Part shown: piece by piece, positions 7,747 to 15,031 of the stretch
Layout of the letters: the number at the start of each line of letters is the position of its first letter
Position numbering within the stretch: the first letter of the stretch is position 1
Assembly: GCA_029779375.1 (NCBI GenBank)
Contig: JAKPAR010000269.1
Span: 1-19,574, forward strand
DNA length: 19,574 nt
Reading direction: 5' to 3'
Source: Bacillota bacterium
GTDB taxonomy: Bacteria; Bacillota; Clostridia; Tissierellales; Sporanaerobacteraceae
Made by a program: the position numbers and the translations under genes
The notes under the pieces: generated by a model
What the model was told of the DNA's origin: nothing
Seen by the model: only the letters and a program-made list of their open reading frames with translations
Database searches by the model: none

Positions 7747-9618
7747 ATGGAACTAAATAAATATCAGAAAAAAGCAGTTTCTCATGTAGATGGTCCAGCT
7801 TTGGTATTAGCAGTTCCTGGAGCTGGGAAAACTACAGTTCTAATCCACAGAACAAATAATCTAATAGAAAATCACAATATAAATCCCGATAGTATCCTTT
7901 CTATGACCTTTAGCAGAGCTTCTGCCAATGATATGAAAGCAAGATATAATACTACATTTCCTCATTCTCAATCCCCAACAATAAGATTTTCTACTATCCA
8001 TAGCTTTTCTTATACTATACTTAGAGAATATGCCTATAGAAAAAATATAAAATATATTTTAATGGAGGGGAAAAATGCACCTATAAATAAAAACTCACTT
8101 CTTAGAAAAATTTATCTTGAAATAAATGGTGAATATATTACTGATGAAAGACTTGAAGGCATTGCAAATACTATTGGATATATAAAGAATATGTGTTTTG
8201 AAATAGATGATTATATGCTTAACAATAAAGTAGAAGTAAATAATTTCAAGGAAATATATATGTATTATGAAAACTACAAACTACAAAATCATCTAATAGA
8301 TTTTGACGATATGTTAGTTCTTACATATAAAGTATTGAAAGAAGATAAATATTTATTAAATAAATATAGAAACAAATACAATTATATACAAGTCGATGAA
8401 GGACAGGATACTTCTAAAATTCAAATGGAAATAATAAAAACCATTGCATATCCAAACAACAATTTATTTATTGTTGCTGATGATGACCAGTCCATCTATG
8501 GATTTAGGGGTGCTTTCCCTAAGGGGTTGTTGGAATTTAAAAAAATATATCCTAAAGCTAAAATGTTTTATATGGAAGAAAACTTTCGTTCATCTAAAAA
8601 TATTGTAAATGTAAGCAATAAATTTATAAAACAAAATACTTTAAGATATGATAAAAATTTATTTACGAAAAATGAAGATGTTAGACCAATACAAATTGTA
8701 AAAGCTAAAACTGTATTGGACCAATACGAATATTTAGTAGGAGAACTTAAAAAATATGATGAGCTTTCAAATACTGCTATTTTATACCGAAACAATATAT
8801 CTGCTTTAGGACTCATAGAGTATTTGGAAAGGAATAATGTACCCTTTCATTTAAGAGATATGAAAATAAGTCTATTTAATCATTGGATGATAAATGATAT
8901 TGTAGCATTTTTGACTCTTGCAAAAGATGATACAAATATTTCTGCTTTTGAAAAAATTTATTATAAGATGAGAGGATTTGTATATAAAAAGTATATAAAT
9001 TATATAAAAACATTGAATTACAATTCTTCCGTATTTGACAGAATTTTATTGTATCCGGGTCTAGATGAAGAATATAAGCAAAAGATTGTAGAACTTAAAA
9101 GAGATTTTAAATATTTATCTAGACTAAAACCTTGTGAAGCCATAAGTTTTATCGAAGAAGATTTAAAATATGAAAGATATTTGAGAGAAAATTCACTAAA
9201 ACTCGGATATACCTATGACTCTTTGAAAACCATATTGTTTGACTTAAAATTAATTGCTAAAAATACTCCTTCTATAGAATTTTTCTTGAGTAGATTAAAA
9301 TATTTGGATTATCTATCTAAAAAATCTGTACAAGCCAAAAGCGGGGTTGTATTATCTACCATTCATGCTGCCAAAGGATTAGAATTTAAAAATGTTTATA
9401 TGATAGACCTTGTAGATGGAGATTTCCCTACCTTAAATAGCATCGAAGCTTTCTATAAGGGAAATTATGATTTGCTAGAAGAAGAAAGAAGACTTTTTTA
9501 TGTTGGAATGACTAGAGCCAAAGAAGTGCTAGACCTTATCACTATCAAAAATAGAAATGATAAAAAAGTTGAAAGTTCTAAATTTTTAGTGGAAATTGAA
9601 GAAATGTTTAAAGAATAA
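7747..9618 (+). CDS. UvrD/Rep-family DNA helicase (short PcrA-like paralogue)
   Basis: Superfamily 1A DNA helicase of 623 aa that would unwind DNA 3' to 5' using ATP. Motifs in order: Q-motif (LNKYQKKAV), Walker A VPGAGKTT (residues 23-30), Ia (LSMTFSRASANDM), Ib (STIHSFSY), Walker B VDEGQD, III (ADDDQSIYGFRGA), IV (EENFRSS), V (STIHAAKGLEFKNVY) and VI (EEERRLFYVGMTRAK). PcrA/UvrD proteins are usually about 720-770 aa. This one lacks the long C-terminal region and has a reduced 2B domain, so it is likely an accessory paralogue rather than the housekeeping PcrA. An ATG at 7708 is in frame, but AAGGGAG at 7731-7737 lies 9 nt before the ATG at 7747, which is preferred. It is divergent from gntR and stands alone. 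Confidence 0.93.
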   Translation: MELNKYQKKAVSHVDGPALVLAVPGAGKTTVLIHRTNNLIENHNINPDSILSMTFSRASANDMKARYNTTFPHSQSPTIRFSTIHSFSYTILREYAYRKNIKYILMEGKNAPINKNSLLRKIYLEINGEYITDERLEGIANTIGYIKNMCFEIDDYMLNNKVEVNNFKEIYMYYENYKLQNHLIDFDDMLVLTYKVLKEDKYLLNKYRNKYNYIQVDEGQDTSKIQMEIIKTIAYPNNNLFIVADDDQSIYGFRGAFPKGLLEFKKIYPKAKMFYMEENFRSSKNIVNVSNKFIKQNTLRYDKNLFTKNEDVRPIQIVKAKTVLDQYEYLVGELKKYDELSNTAILYRNNISALGLIEYLERNNVPFHLRDMKISLFNHWMINDIVAFLTLAKDDTNISAFEKIYYKMRGFVYKKYINYIKTLNYNSSVFDRILLYPGLDEEYKQKIVELKRDFKYLSRLKPCEAISFIEEDLKYERYLRENSLKLGYTYDSLKTILFDLKLIAKNTPSIEFFLSRLKYLDYLSKKSVQAKSGVVLSTIHAAKGLEFKNVYMIDLVDGDFPTLNSIEAFYKGNYDLLEEERRLFYVGMTRAKEVLDLITIKNRNDKKVESSKFLVEIEEMFKE

Positions 9619-9646
9619 AGTGGGGCATTGCCCCACTTTATTCTTT
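9610..9646. terminator. Bidirectional terminator between helicase and proline racemase
   Basis: Perfect 17-bp arms (AAAGAATAAAGTGGGGC and complement) with a 3-nt ATT loop. Both convergent genes end within it (stops at 9616-9618 on + and 9638-9640 on -). Confidence 0.93.
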
Positions 9647-10651
9647 AGATAGTACAAATCCATATTTAAAAGGATCTTCTGGATCTATAACTAATTGATT
9701 AAAACCTGTTACATAAGCTCTTCCTGTTACTTCGGGGATAACTCCATTGTATCCACCTATATTTATTTCTTCCAAAACTTTTCCTTCAAAAGTAGTTCCC
9801 ATTATACTCTCATATACAAAAGATTCATTCAATCCAATCTTATCTTTAGCATAGAGATAAGCTAACTTTGCACTAGTTCCAGTACCACATGGAGAACGGT
9901 CAAACTGTCCCATACCAAATACTACAACATTTTTCAAGTCTGCACCTTCTTTTGAAGGTACATCATATATTTCAACTAAATCCACAGTATTTATGTATGG
10001 CTTTTCTGGGTGGCAAACTTTTACTTCACTATTTAATATATCTCTTATAGCTAGTCCTATTTCTACAAGTTTATCTACATTGCTTAAATCAACATTCATT
10101 CCTAATTCTTTAGCATCTACCAATGCAAAGAAACTTCCTCCAAAAGAAATGTCTAATTTTATTTTCCCAACGCTAGGTACATCTATTTCTACATCTTCTT
10201 TATATAAAAATGATGGTACATTGGTTATAGAAACTTCTTTGGCACATCCATTTTCAACTTTCACTCTAGCTTTTATAAGTCCAGCAGGAGCTTCCAATGC
10301 TATTTCAGTTATTGGCTCTACTACTTCAACCATTCCTGTATTTACAAGCACTGTAGAAACACCTATGGAGCCATGACAACACATATTTAAATATCCTCCA
10401 CCATCCATAAATATTACTCCTAAATCCGCATCATCTCTTGTAGGCTGAGTTATGATTGCACCAAACATATCTTTGTGTCCCCTTGGCTCATGCATTAGCA
10501 TTGTCCTTATATGATCTAAATGTTCTTCTAAATATTTCTTTTTTTCAGACATATCCTTTCCTGGAATGACAGGAATTCCACCTACTACAACCCTAGTAGG
10601 TTCTCCTACTGTGTGTGTATCTACAACATTTATACTCTTAACAATCTCCAT
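9638..10651 (-). CDS. prdF: Proline racemase family protein (PrdF-like)
   Basis: Cofactor-independent enzyme that interconverts L- and D-proline by a two-cysteine acid/base mechanism, supplying D-proline for Stickland reduction. The 337-aa length matches clostridial proline racemases. Both catalytic cysteines are present: Cys91 in GGGYLNMCCHGSIG and Cys255 in DRSPCGTGTSA. Having both argues against trans-3-hydroxyproline dehydratase, where the second is Thr. Position 92 is Cys instead of the usual Gly of MCGH. DTHTVGEPTR at the N-terminus is also typical. 4-Hydroxyproline 2-epimerases share the cysteine pair and cannot be fully excluded. GGAGAG lies 8 nt before the ATG. Expression is probably sigma-54-dependent through the -24/-12 element upstream. 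No proline reductase genes are in the window. Confidence 0.9.
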   Translation of the reverse strand: MEIVKSINVVDTHTVGEPTRVVVGGIPVIPGKDMSEKKKYLEEHLDHIRTMLMHEPRGHKDMFGAIITQPTRDDADLGVIFMDGGGYLNMCCHGSIGVSTVLVNTGMVEVVEPITEIALEAPAGLIKARVKVENGCAKEVSITNVPSFLYKEDVEIDVPSVGKIKLDISFGGSFFALVDAKELGMNVDLSNVDKLVEIGLAIRDILNSEVKVCHPEKPYINTVDLVEIYDVPSKEGADLKNVVVFGMGQFDRSPCGTGTSAKLAYLYAKDKIGLNESFVYESIMGTTFEGKVLEEINIGGYNGVIPEVTGRAYVTGFNQLVIDPEDPFKYGFVLSKE

Positions 10652-10720
10652 AGTTTACACTCTCCATTCTTGTCTTTTCCTAATATTCATCCTATAAAAA
10701 CACTATTTTTACTTAAAGAA

Positions 10721-10736
10721 AGCAATTTTTATGCCA
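10721..10736 (-). promoter_or_regulatory. Sigma-54 (-24/-12) promoter of the proline racemase gene
   Basis: On the minus strand TGGCAT-N5-TTGCT, with the invariant GG and GC separated by exactly 10 nt as in the consensus TGGCAC-N5-TTGCA/T. The start point would be near 10710, giving a leader of about 60 nt. A sigma-54 activator gene lies two genes upstream. Confidence 0.82.
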
Positions 10737-10784
10737 ATGTGAAATTCATCAGTATCCTCATAAAATAGCCATCTGATAAAAATC

Positions 10785-10830
10785 ATAAAAAGCAAACTAT
10801 GACTATATATAGTCATAGTTTGCTTTTTAT
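10785..10830. terminator. 46-bp perfect palindrome, probable terminator of the hydrolase gene
   Basis: Every base from 10785 to 10830 pairs about the centre 10807/10808 (inner part GACTATATATAGTC). Its ends read TTTTTAT in both directions, and on the minus strand the tract continues as TTTTTATGATTTTTATC, so it can terminate transcription from the hydrolase side. It also lies about 50-95 bp upstream of the sigma-54 -24 box, a position where an activator could bind. Confidence 0.75.
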
Positions 10831-10857
10831 CTCCTACTCTAGCTATCTTCAATGTTT

Positions 10858-10901
10858 ACAAATGTCTAAATATAATCACGAGGCTATATTTAGACATTTG
10901 T
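10858..10901. repeat. Long inverted repeat right after the hydrolase stop codon
   Basis: 17-bp perfect arms (ACAAATGTCTAAATATA and complement) around a 10-nt loop (10875-10884), ending 3 nt before the hydrolase stop codon. No T-run follows on the minus strand, so it is not a standard terminator. It could stabilise the 3' end of the mRNA or be a protein-binding site upstream of the sigma-54 promoter. Confidence 0.7.
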
Positions 10902-10904
10902 TGC

Positions 10905-11852
10905 CTAAGCTTCTACCTTCCTCTTTTCTACATATTTTTGGATCCAATCAATAATGTCCCAATATACCTCTTCTCTGTTTATTTCGTTTAAAACTTCATG
11001 TCTTGCATTTTTATAAAACTTATATGATATATCTTTTATACCTGCTTTTTTATAAGCTTTAATTGCCTGAAGGACCCCTTTAGTGTTTGCTCCTACTGGA
11101 TCTTTTTCTCCTGAAATGAAGAAAATAGGCAAATTCTTTGGTATCTTATCAATATTTTCTTTTTTATATATTTCTTTTAATCCCGTCAACATATCATAAA
11201 AAAATCCTGCAGTAAACACTCCTCCACAATAAGGATCTCTAATGTATTCATCTACTACTTGAGGATCTCTTGTAAGCCAGTCAAACTCTGTTCTATTTGG
11301 TTTAAATCCCTTGTTAAAATTTCCAAAAGATAAATTGTTTAATTTCTCACTTTTGGCTTTTTTCCCCTTTTCTTTTATTTCTTTTTTAGCTATCTTAATT
11401 CCAATACTGCCAGCAATCCCTGGATTTCCACCAGTACCGCTTAATATTACTCCATCAATTTCTTCTCCAAAAGATTCGATATAAGTTCTTGCTAAAAAAG
11501 AACCCATACTATGACCTAGCAAAAACACAGGTATATTTTCATATTCATCTTTTATAATATTTGTAAGAGTATGCATATCATTGACAACCTTGTCCCAACC
11601 ATTTTCATCGGCAAAATATCCAATATTTTCTAAGCTTCCTGCTGTTTTCCCATGGCCTCTGTGGTCATTTCCATATACAACAAAACCTTTTTCAACTAAC
11701 ACTTCAGCAAATCCATGATATCTTTGTATATGTTCTGCCATACCATGAGATATTTGAACTGCAGCTACAATAGGCCCATCATCAGGTTCCCATTTTTTAC
11801 AATAAATATCTAGTTCCCCTTGAGACTTAAAAGTAAACTCACTGATATTCAT
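10905..11852 (-). CDS. Alpha/beta hydrolase, monoacylglycerol lipase / lysophospholipase type
   Basis: Serine hydrolase of 315 aa of the Hydrolase_4 (serine aminopeptidase S33-like / lysophospholipase) group. The oxyanion-side motif SHGMAEH is at about 35-41 and NDHRGHG at 62-68. The nucleophile elbow is GHSMG with Ser115. The acid is Asp251 (SGEKDPVG) and the base His285 (ARHEVLNE), so the full triad is visible. There is no signal peptide or membrane helix, so it is likely cytoplasmic. Relatives cleave monoacylglycerols, lysophospholipids or other small esters, and the substrate cannot be fixed. It follows the sigma-54 activator gene by 47 bp on the same strand and may be cotranscribed with it, though a TATAAT-like sequence also lies in the gap. 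A link to proline metabolism is not evident. Confidence 0.88.
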   Translation of the reverse strand: MNISEFTFKSQGELDIYCKKWEPDDGPIVAAVQISHGMAEHIQRYHGFAEVLVEKGFVVYGNDHRGHGKTAGSLENIGYFADENGWDKVVNDMHTLTNIIKDEYENIPVFLLGHSMGSFLARTYIESFGEEIDGVILSGTGGNPGIAGSIGIKIAKKEIKEKGKKAKSEKLNNLSFGNFNKGFKPNRTEFDWLTRDPQVVDEYIRDPYCGGVFTAGFFYDMLTGLKEIYKKENIDKIPKNLPIFFISGEKDPVGANTKGVLQAIKAYKKAGIKDISYKFYKNARHEVLNEINREEVYWDIIDWIQKYVEKRKVEA

Positions 11853-11899
11853 GCTTATCTCCCCTTTTTTTATTGTCAGTTAATTATAATTATACCATC

Positions 11900-13645
11900 T
11901 TATTCATCAATGGCATATTTTTTTATTTTAGAATGAAGGGTAGTCCTTGGTATGTTTAAAATCTTTGCAGCCTCTAATTTATTTCCAGAAGTTATTTCCA
12001 GCGCTTTTTTTATGAGATTTACTTCCAAATTCTTTACAGCTTCATTTAAGTCAAAAGAATTCATATTGTGATCTAAAAAATTTTCAAAGCTTTTAGAAAA
12101 TATATATTTAGGTAAAAATTCACTTGTTATAGTTTCTTGATTGCACATGATAGCCATATATTCTACAACATTCTTTAGTTCTCTTATATTTCCTTTCCAT
12201 TCATACTCTACAAGAATTTGAACTACCTCATTATCAACAGATGGTATTTTTCTATTGTTTTCTTTGCAAAATTCCTTCAAAAAATAATCCACAAGAAGTA
12301 CTATATCTTCTTTTCTTTCCCTCAAAGGTGGCAAATTTATTTCTACTACATTTATTCTATAATAAAGTTCTTCTCTAAATAGTTCCCTATCTATAAGGTC
12401 TAATAAATCCTTGTTAGTAGCCGATATAACTCTAACATTTAGAGGTATATATTTTTCTCCTCCTACTTTTTTTATCTTCTTATCTTGGAGAACTCTCAAT
12501 AGTTTAGCTTGCATAGGCAATGGCAAATCTCCAATTTCATCTAAAAAAAGCGTTCCTTCATTGGCTAATTCAAAAAAACCAGCTTTTCCTTCTCTTCTAG
12601 CACCAGTAAAAGCTCCTCCCACATATCCAAAAAATTCACTTTCGAATAGTTCCGATGGTATAGCACTGCAATTTACAGGTACAAAATTTCCCGAAACACC
12701 ACTACTGTAATGAATAGCTCTAGCAAATTCCTCTTTTCCTGTCCCACTTTCCCCAGTTAAAAGTATGGAAACATTGGAATTTGCAATTTGTTTTGCTATA
12801 TTAATTTTTTCTTGTATTTTCTTGCTATTTCCTATTATTCTCTCAAAGGGATCTTTAGAATATTTTTTTATCTGCTTTTCTAATATTTTCAGTTGCTCTT
12901 TAGCTTTTTTTAGCTCACTTTGCAATTCTTCAACTTCACTTATATCTTTTTCAGTACTAACCACTCCATAAAGTTTCCCATCTATAATAATAGGTGAAGC
13001 ACTTATGATGACATGATATCCTTCTTTAGGTGAGTAATATACATTTTTTACACTTTCTTTGGTATTTGAAATTTTCAAGTCTATTGCATCGGGAAAATAT
13101 TCTTCCAGATATTTTCCCTTTAATTCCTCCTCTTTAAAACCATACAATTTTTCTGCATTCGTATTCCATATAACTATTCTCCCCTTGTTATCCACAACAC
13201 ATATAGCTTCATGAATACTATTGAAAATATGCTTTATTGCCAATTCTGCTTCTTCAACACCTTTATAAAAATAGTCTCTAATATGCTCTTCTCTTATGAT
13301 TCCAACAACATTGCCATTCTCAACTACAGGAAGTCTTCCAATTTTATTTTCCAACATTATAGCTCTACAATTCGATAATGACTCATTAGGATTTACCCAT
13401 AATACTTTTTTTTTCATAAAATCGCTTAATTTAAGTTTAGAAATATCTGCCCTAACGAATTTATATACATCTGCCATAGTAATGACGCTCTTTATTTTTT
13501 TATAGTCGTCACAAATAAGAACTTCTTTTTTTACATTGTGAATTAAATAATCTATTATGGAATTCATTTCGTCATTTTCATGAGCTATAAAAATGTCATA
13601 ACTCATTACATCGGCTACAGGAACACTATATGACTGAAGAAACAT
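11900..13645 (-). CDS. Sigma-54-dependent activator with CBS, PAS, AAA+ and Fis domains (PrdR-like)
   Basis: Enhancer-binding transcription activator, 581 aa. Domain order: a CBS pair (about residues 10-128, including GRLPVVENGNVVGII), a PAS sensor (about 135-235, CVVDNKGRIVIWN), a short coiled coil (237-262) and an AAA+ sigma-54 interaction domain. The AAA+ part has Walker A GESGTGKE at 298-305, GAFTGA at 344-349, which contacts sigma-54, and Walker B GTLFLDEIGD at 364-373. A Fis-type helix-turn-helix ends the protein (AAKILNIPRTTLHSKI). The same architecture occurs in clostridial PrdR, the proline-responsive activator of proline reductase genes. Together with the sigma-54 promoter at the racemase gene this suggests control of proline catabolism (inference). 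The ligand of the CBS/PAS part is unknown. GAGAGGTG precedes the ATG by about 5 nt. Confidence 0.92.
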   Translation of the reverse strand: MFLQSYSVPVADVMSYDIFIAHENDEMNSIIDYLIHNVKKEVLICDDYKKIKSVITMADVYKFVRADISKLKLSDFMKKKVLWVNPNESLSNCRAIMLENKIGRLPVVENGNVVGIIREEHIRDYFYKGVEEAELAIKHIFNSIHEAICVVDNKGRIVIWNTNAEKLYGFKEEELKGKYLEEYFPDAIDLKISNTKESVKNVYYSPKEGYHVIISASPIIIDGKLYGVVSTEKDISEVEELQSELKKAKEQLKILEKQIKKYSKDPFERIIGNSKKIQEKINIAKQIANSNVSILLTGESGTGKEEFARAIHYSSGVSGNFVPVNCSAIPSELFESEFFGYVGGAFTGARREGKAGFFELANEGTLFLDEIGDLPLPMQAKLLRVLQDKKIKKVGGEKYIPLNVRVISATNKDLLDLIDRELFREELYYRINVVEINLPPLRERKEDIVLLVDYFLKEFCKENNRKIPSVDNEVVQILVEYEWKGNIRELKNVVEYMAIMCNQETITSEFLPKYIFSKSFENFLDHNMNSFDLNEAVKNLEVNLIKKALEITSGNKLEAAKILNIPRTTLHSKIKKYAIDE

Positions 13646-13785
13646 ATAAACACCTCTCTTTGCTATCTATAAATATTAGTCTACTATATTTAATTTAATA
13701 TAGCAATTTTTATATATTTTTTGAAAAAATAGAAATACTATATATCGAAAGCAACTTTTACAAGAAGGGAGGAAAAAATACTAGT

Positions 13786-13863
13786 ATGGCAAAAGATAAA
13801 AACAACAAAGAATCAAACAAGAAAAACAAAAACAATAAAGACAAAAACAAAGAAGAAGGTTAA
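13786..13863 (+). CDS. 25-aa Lys/Asn-rich mini-protein
   Basis: Small reading frame of 25 codons starting MAKDKNNKES and ending KNKEEG. It contains 9 Lys, 7 Asn and 5 acidic residues and no hydrophobic segment, so the product would be basic and disordered. Support for a real gene: a strong AAGGGAGG (13765-13772) 13 nt before the ATG, and a perfect terminator hairpin starting at the stop codon. It is also divergent from the activator gene, and no other gene needs this ribosome binding site. A TTGAAA at 13721 could be a -35 box, but no well-spaced -10 is evident. The function is unknown. Low complexity makes database matching weak, and random A-rich coding cannot be excluded. Confidence 0.6.
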   Translation: MAKDKNNKESNKKNKNNKDKNKEEG

Positions 13864-13894
13864 ATAAACCTCAGGCATTGCCTGAGGTTTATTT
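13862..13894. terminator. Bidirectional terminator between mini-gene and Xaa-Pro peptidase
   Basis: Perfect 15-bp arms (AAATAAACCTCAGGC and complement) with a 3-nt ATT loop. The left arm begins within the stop codon of the mini-gene, and the repeat ends 14 bp before the end of the convergent peptidase gene. The GGCATTGCC apex is the same as in the hairpin at 9610-9646. Confidence 0.92.
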
Positions 13895-13907
13895 ATATAA
13901 TCCTATT

Positions 13908-14975
13908 TTATAATATTATCAATTCCTTTGGTGAATGGGTGAGAATCTCTATTCCATCTTTTTTCACAACTACACTGTCTTCAATCCTCACTCCGCCCCA
14001 ATCTGGAATATATATACCTGGTTCTACTGTCACAACGCTATTTTCCTCTAAAACCCTATCACAATTTACACCCATAAATGGTATCTCATGAAGTTCCAAT
14101 CCTACTCCATGACCTAATCCATGTCCAAAGTACTCATTGTATTCTCCCATGATTTTTCGCACTTCTGTATCTGCTTCTTTTCCGGATATTCCACTTCGAA
14201 GCACATCCAATCCTCTTTGTTGTGCAGCCTTTACAATATTGTATATTTCCACTTGCTTTTCATTTGCTTTACCAACTACAACAGTTCTTGTCATATCAGA
14301 ATGGTATCCCTTATATAGAGCACCAAAATCTATAGTTATGAAATCTCCATTCTCTATTTTTTTATCTGAAGGTTGCCCATGAGGAAGAGAAGTTTTCTTC
14401 CCTGAAATAAATATGGTATCAAAGCTTATGCCTTCTGCTCCAGCTTTTCTCATATAATACTCTAATTCTAAAGCAAGCTCCATTTCTGTCATTCCAACTT
14501 TTATGATTTTAAGTATTTTTTCAAAAGCTTTATCAGCAAAATCACAAGCCCTCTTTATACATTCTATCTCTTCTTCATCTTTAACAACCCTTATTTCTTC
14601 TACTAAATAAGAAGTTGGAACTAATTCTATATTTGATATACTTTCTCTCAAACTTTCATACATACCAAAATTCATGTATTCTTTTTCAAATCCTATTCTC
14701 TTAACTCCATCCTTTTTAACTAAATCTTTAACTGTTTCAACAAGTGATTTGAAAGGGTTTCCCCATCTTATGACTTCAAATCCCTTACATTGACTTTGAG
14801 CTTGTTCCGTATATCTTGAATCGGTTATAAAATAATTATTTTTACTTGTTATGAATACAAAAGAATCAGAACCTGTAAATCTACTTATATATCTTACATT
14901 TGGCTCTGTAAGTAAAAACAATCCATCAATATTGTTTTTACTCATTTGTTCATATAATTTTTCTATTCTAGTCAT
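13908..14975 (-). CDS. Xaa-Pro aminopeptidase (M24B family)
   Basis: Cytoplasmic metallopeptidase of 355 aa that releases the N-terminal residue of peptides with proline (or hydroxyproline) in second position. Residues 1-130 form the creatinase N-terminal domain. The pita-bread catalytic domain follows with all five metal ligands: Asp216 (TIDFGA), Asp227 (SDMTRT), His289 (GLGHGVG), Glu318 (VEPGIY) and Glu332 (RIEDS). His285 and HEIPF complete the usual site. The length agrees with the short bacterial YqhT/PepQ-like group. AAGGTGA lies 4 nt before the ATG. It is the last gene of the hydroxyproline operon, 56 bp after the P5C dehydrogenase gene. This placement suggests it supplies proline and hydroxyproline from imported collagen-type peptides (inference). 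Confidence 0.93.
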   Translation of the reverse strand: MTRIEKLYEQMSKNNIDGLFLLTEPNVRYISRFTGSDSFVFITSKNNYFITDSRYTEQAQSQCKGFEVIRWGNPFKSLVETVKDLVKKDGVKRIGFEKEYMNFGMYESLRESISNIELVPTSYLVEEIRVVKDEEEIECIKRACDFADKAFEKILKIIKVGMTEMELALELEYYMRKAGAEGISFDTIFISGKKTSLPHGQPSDKKIENGDFITIDFGALYKGYHSDMTRTVVVGKANEKQVEIYNIVKAAQQRGLDVLRSGISGKEADTEVRKIMGEYNEYFGHGLGHGVGLELHEIPFMGVNCDRVLEENSVVTVEPGIYIPDWGGVRIEDSVVVKKDGIEILTHSPKELIIL

Positions 14976-15031
14976 AAAATCACCTTCCTCTACTATATTC
15001 TAACACTTTGACAGGAGAATTAAAGTATTTT

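Noticed and set aside
9993..10376. 127-codon open frame opposite the proline racemase gene
   Set aside because: It is the antisense shadow of a well-conserved gene, with no ribosome binding site and no recognisable protein family.
12411..12971. Open frames of 99 and 68 codons antisense to the sigma-54 activator gene
   Set aside because: They overlap fully with conserved AAA+ and linker coding sequence, and their composition is that of reverse-complement low-complexity sequence.
13701..13716. TTGCT-containing sequence upstream of the activator gene (minus strand), identical over 12 nt (ATAAAAATTGCT) to the sigma-54 promoter at 10721-10736
   Set aside because: The essential GG of the -24 box is replaced by AT, so it lacks half of the sigma-54 signature. 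In such AT-rich DNA the match can be chance.
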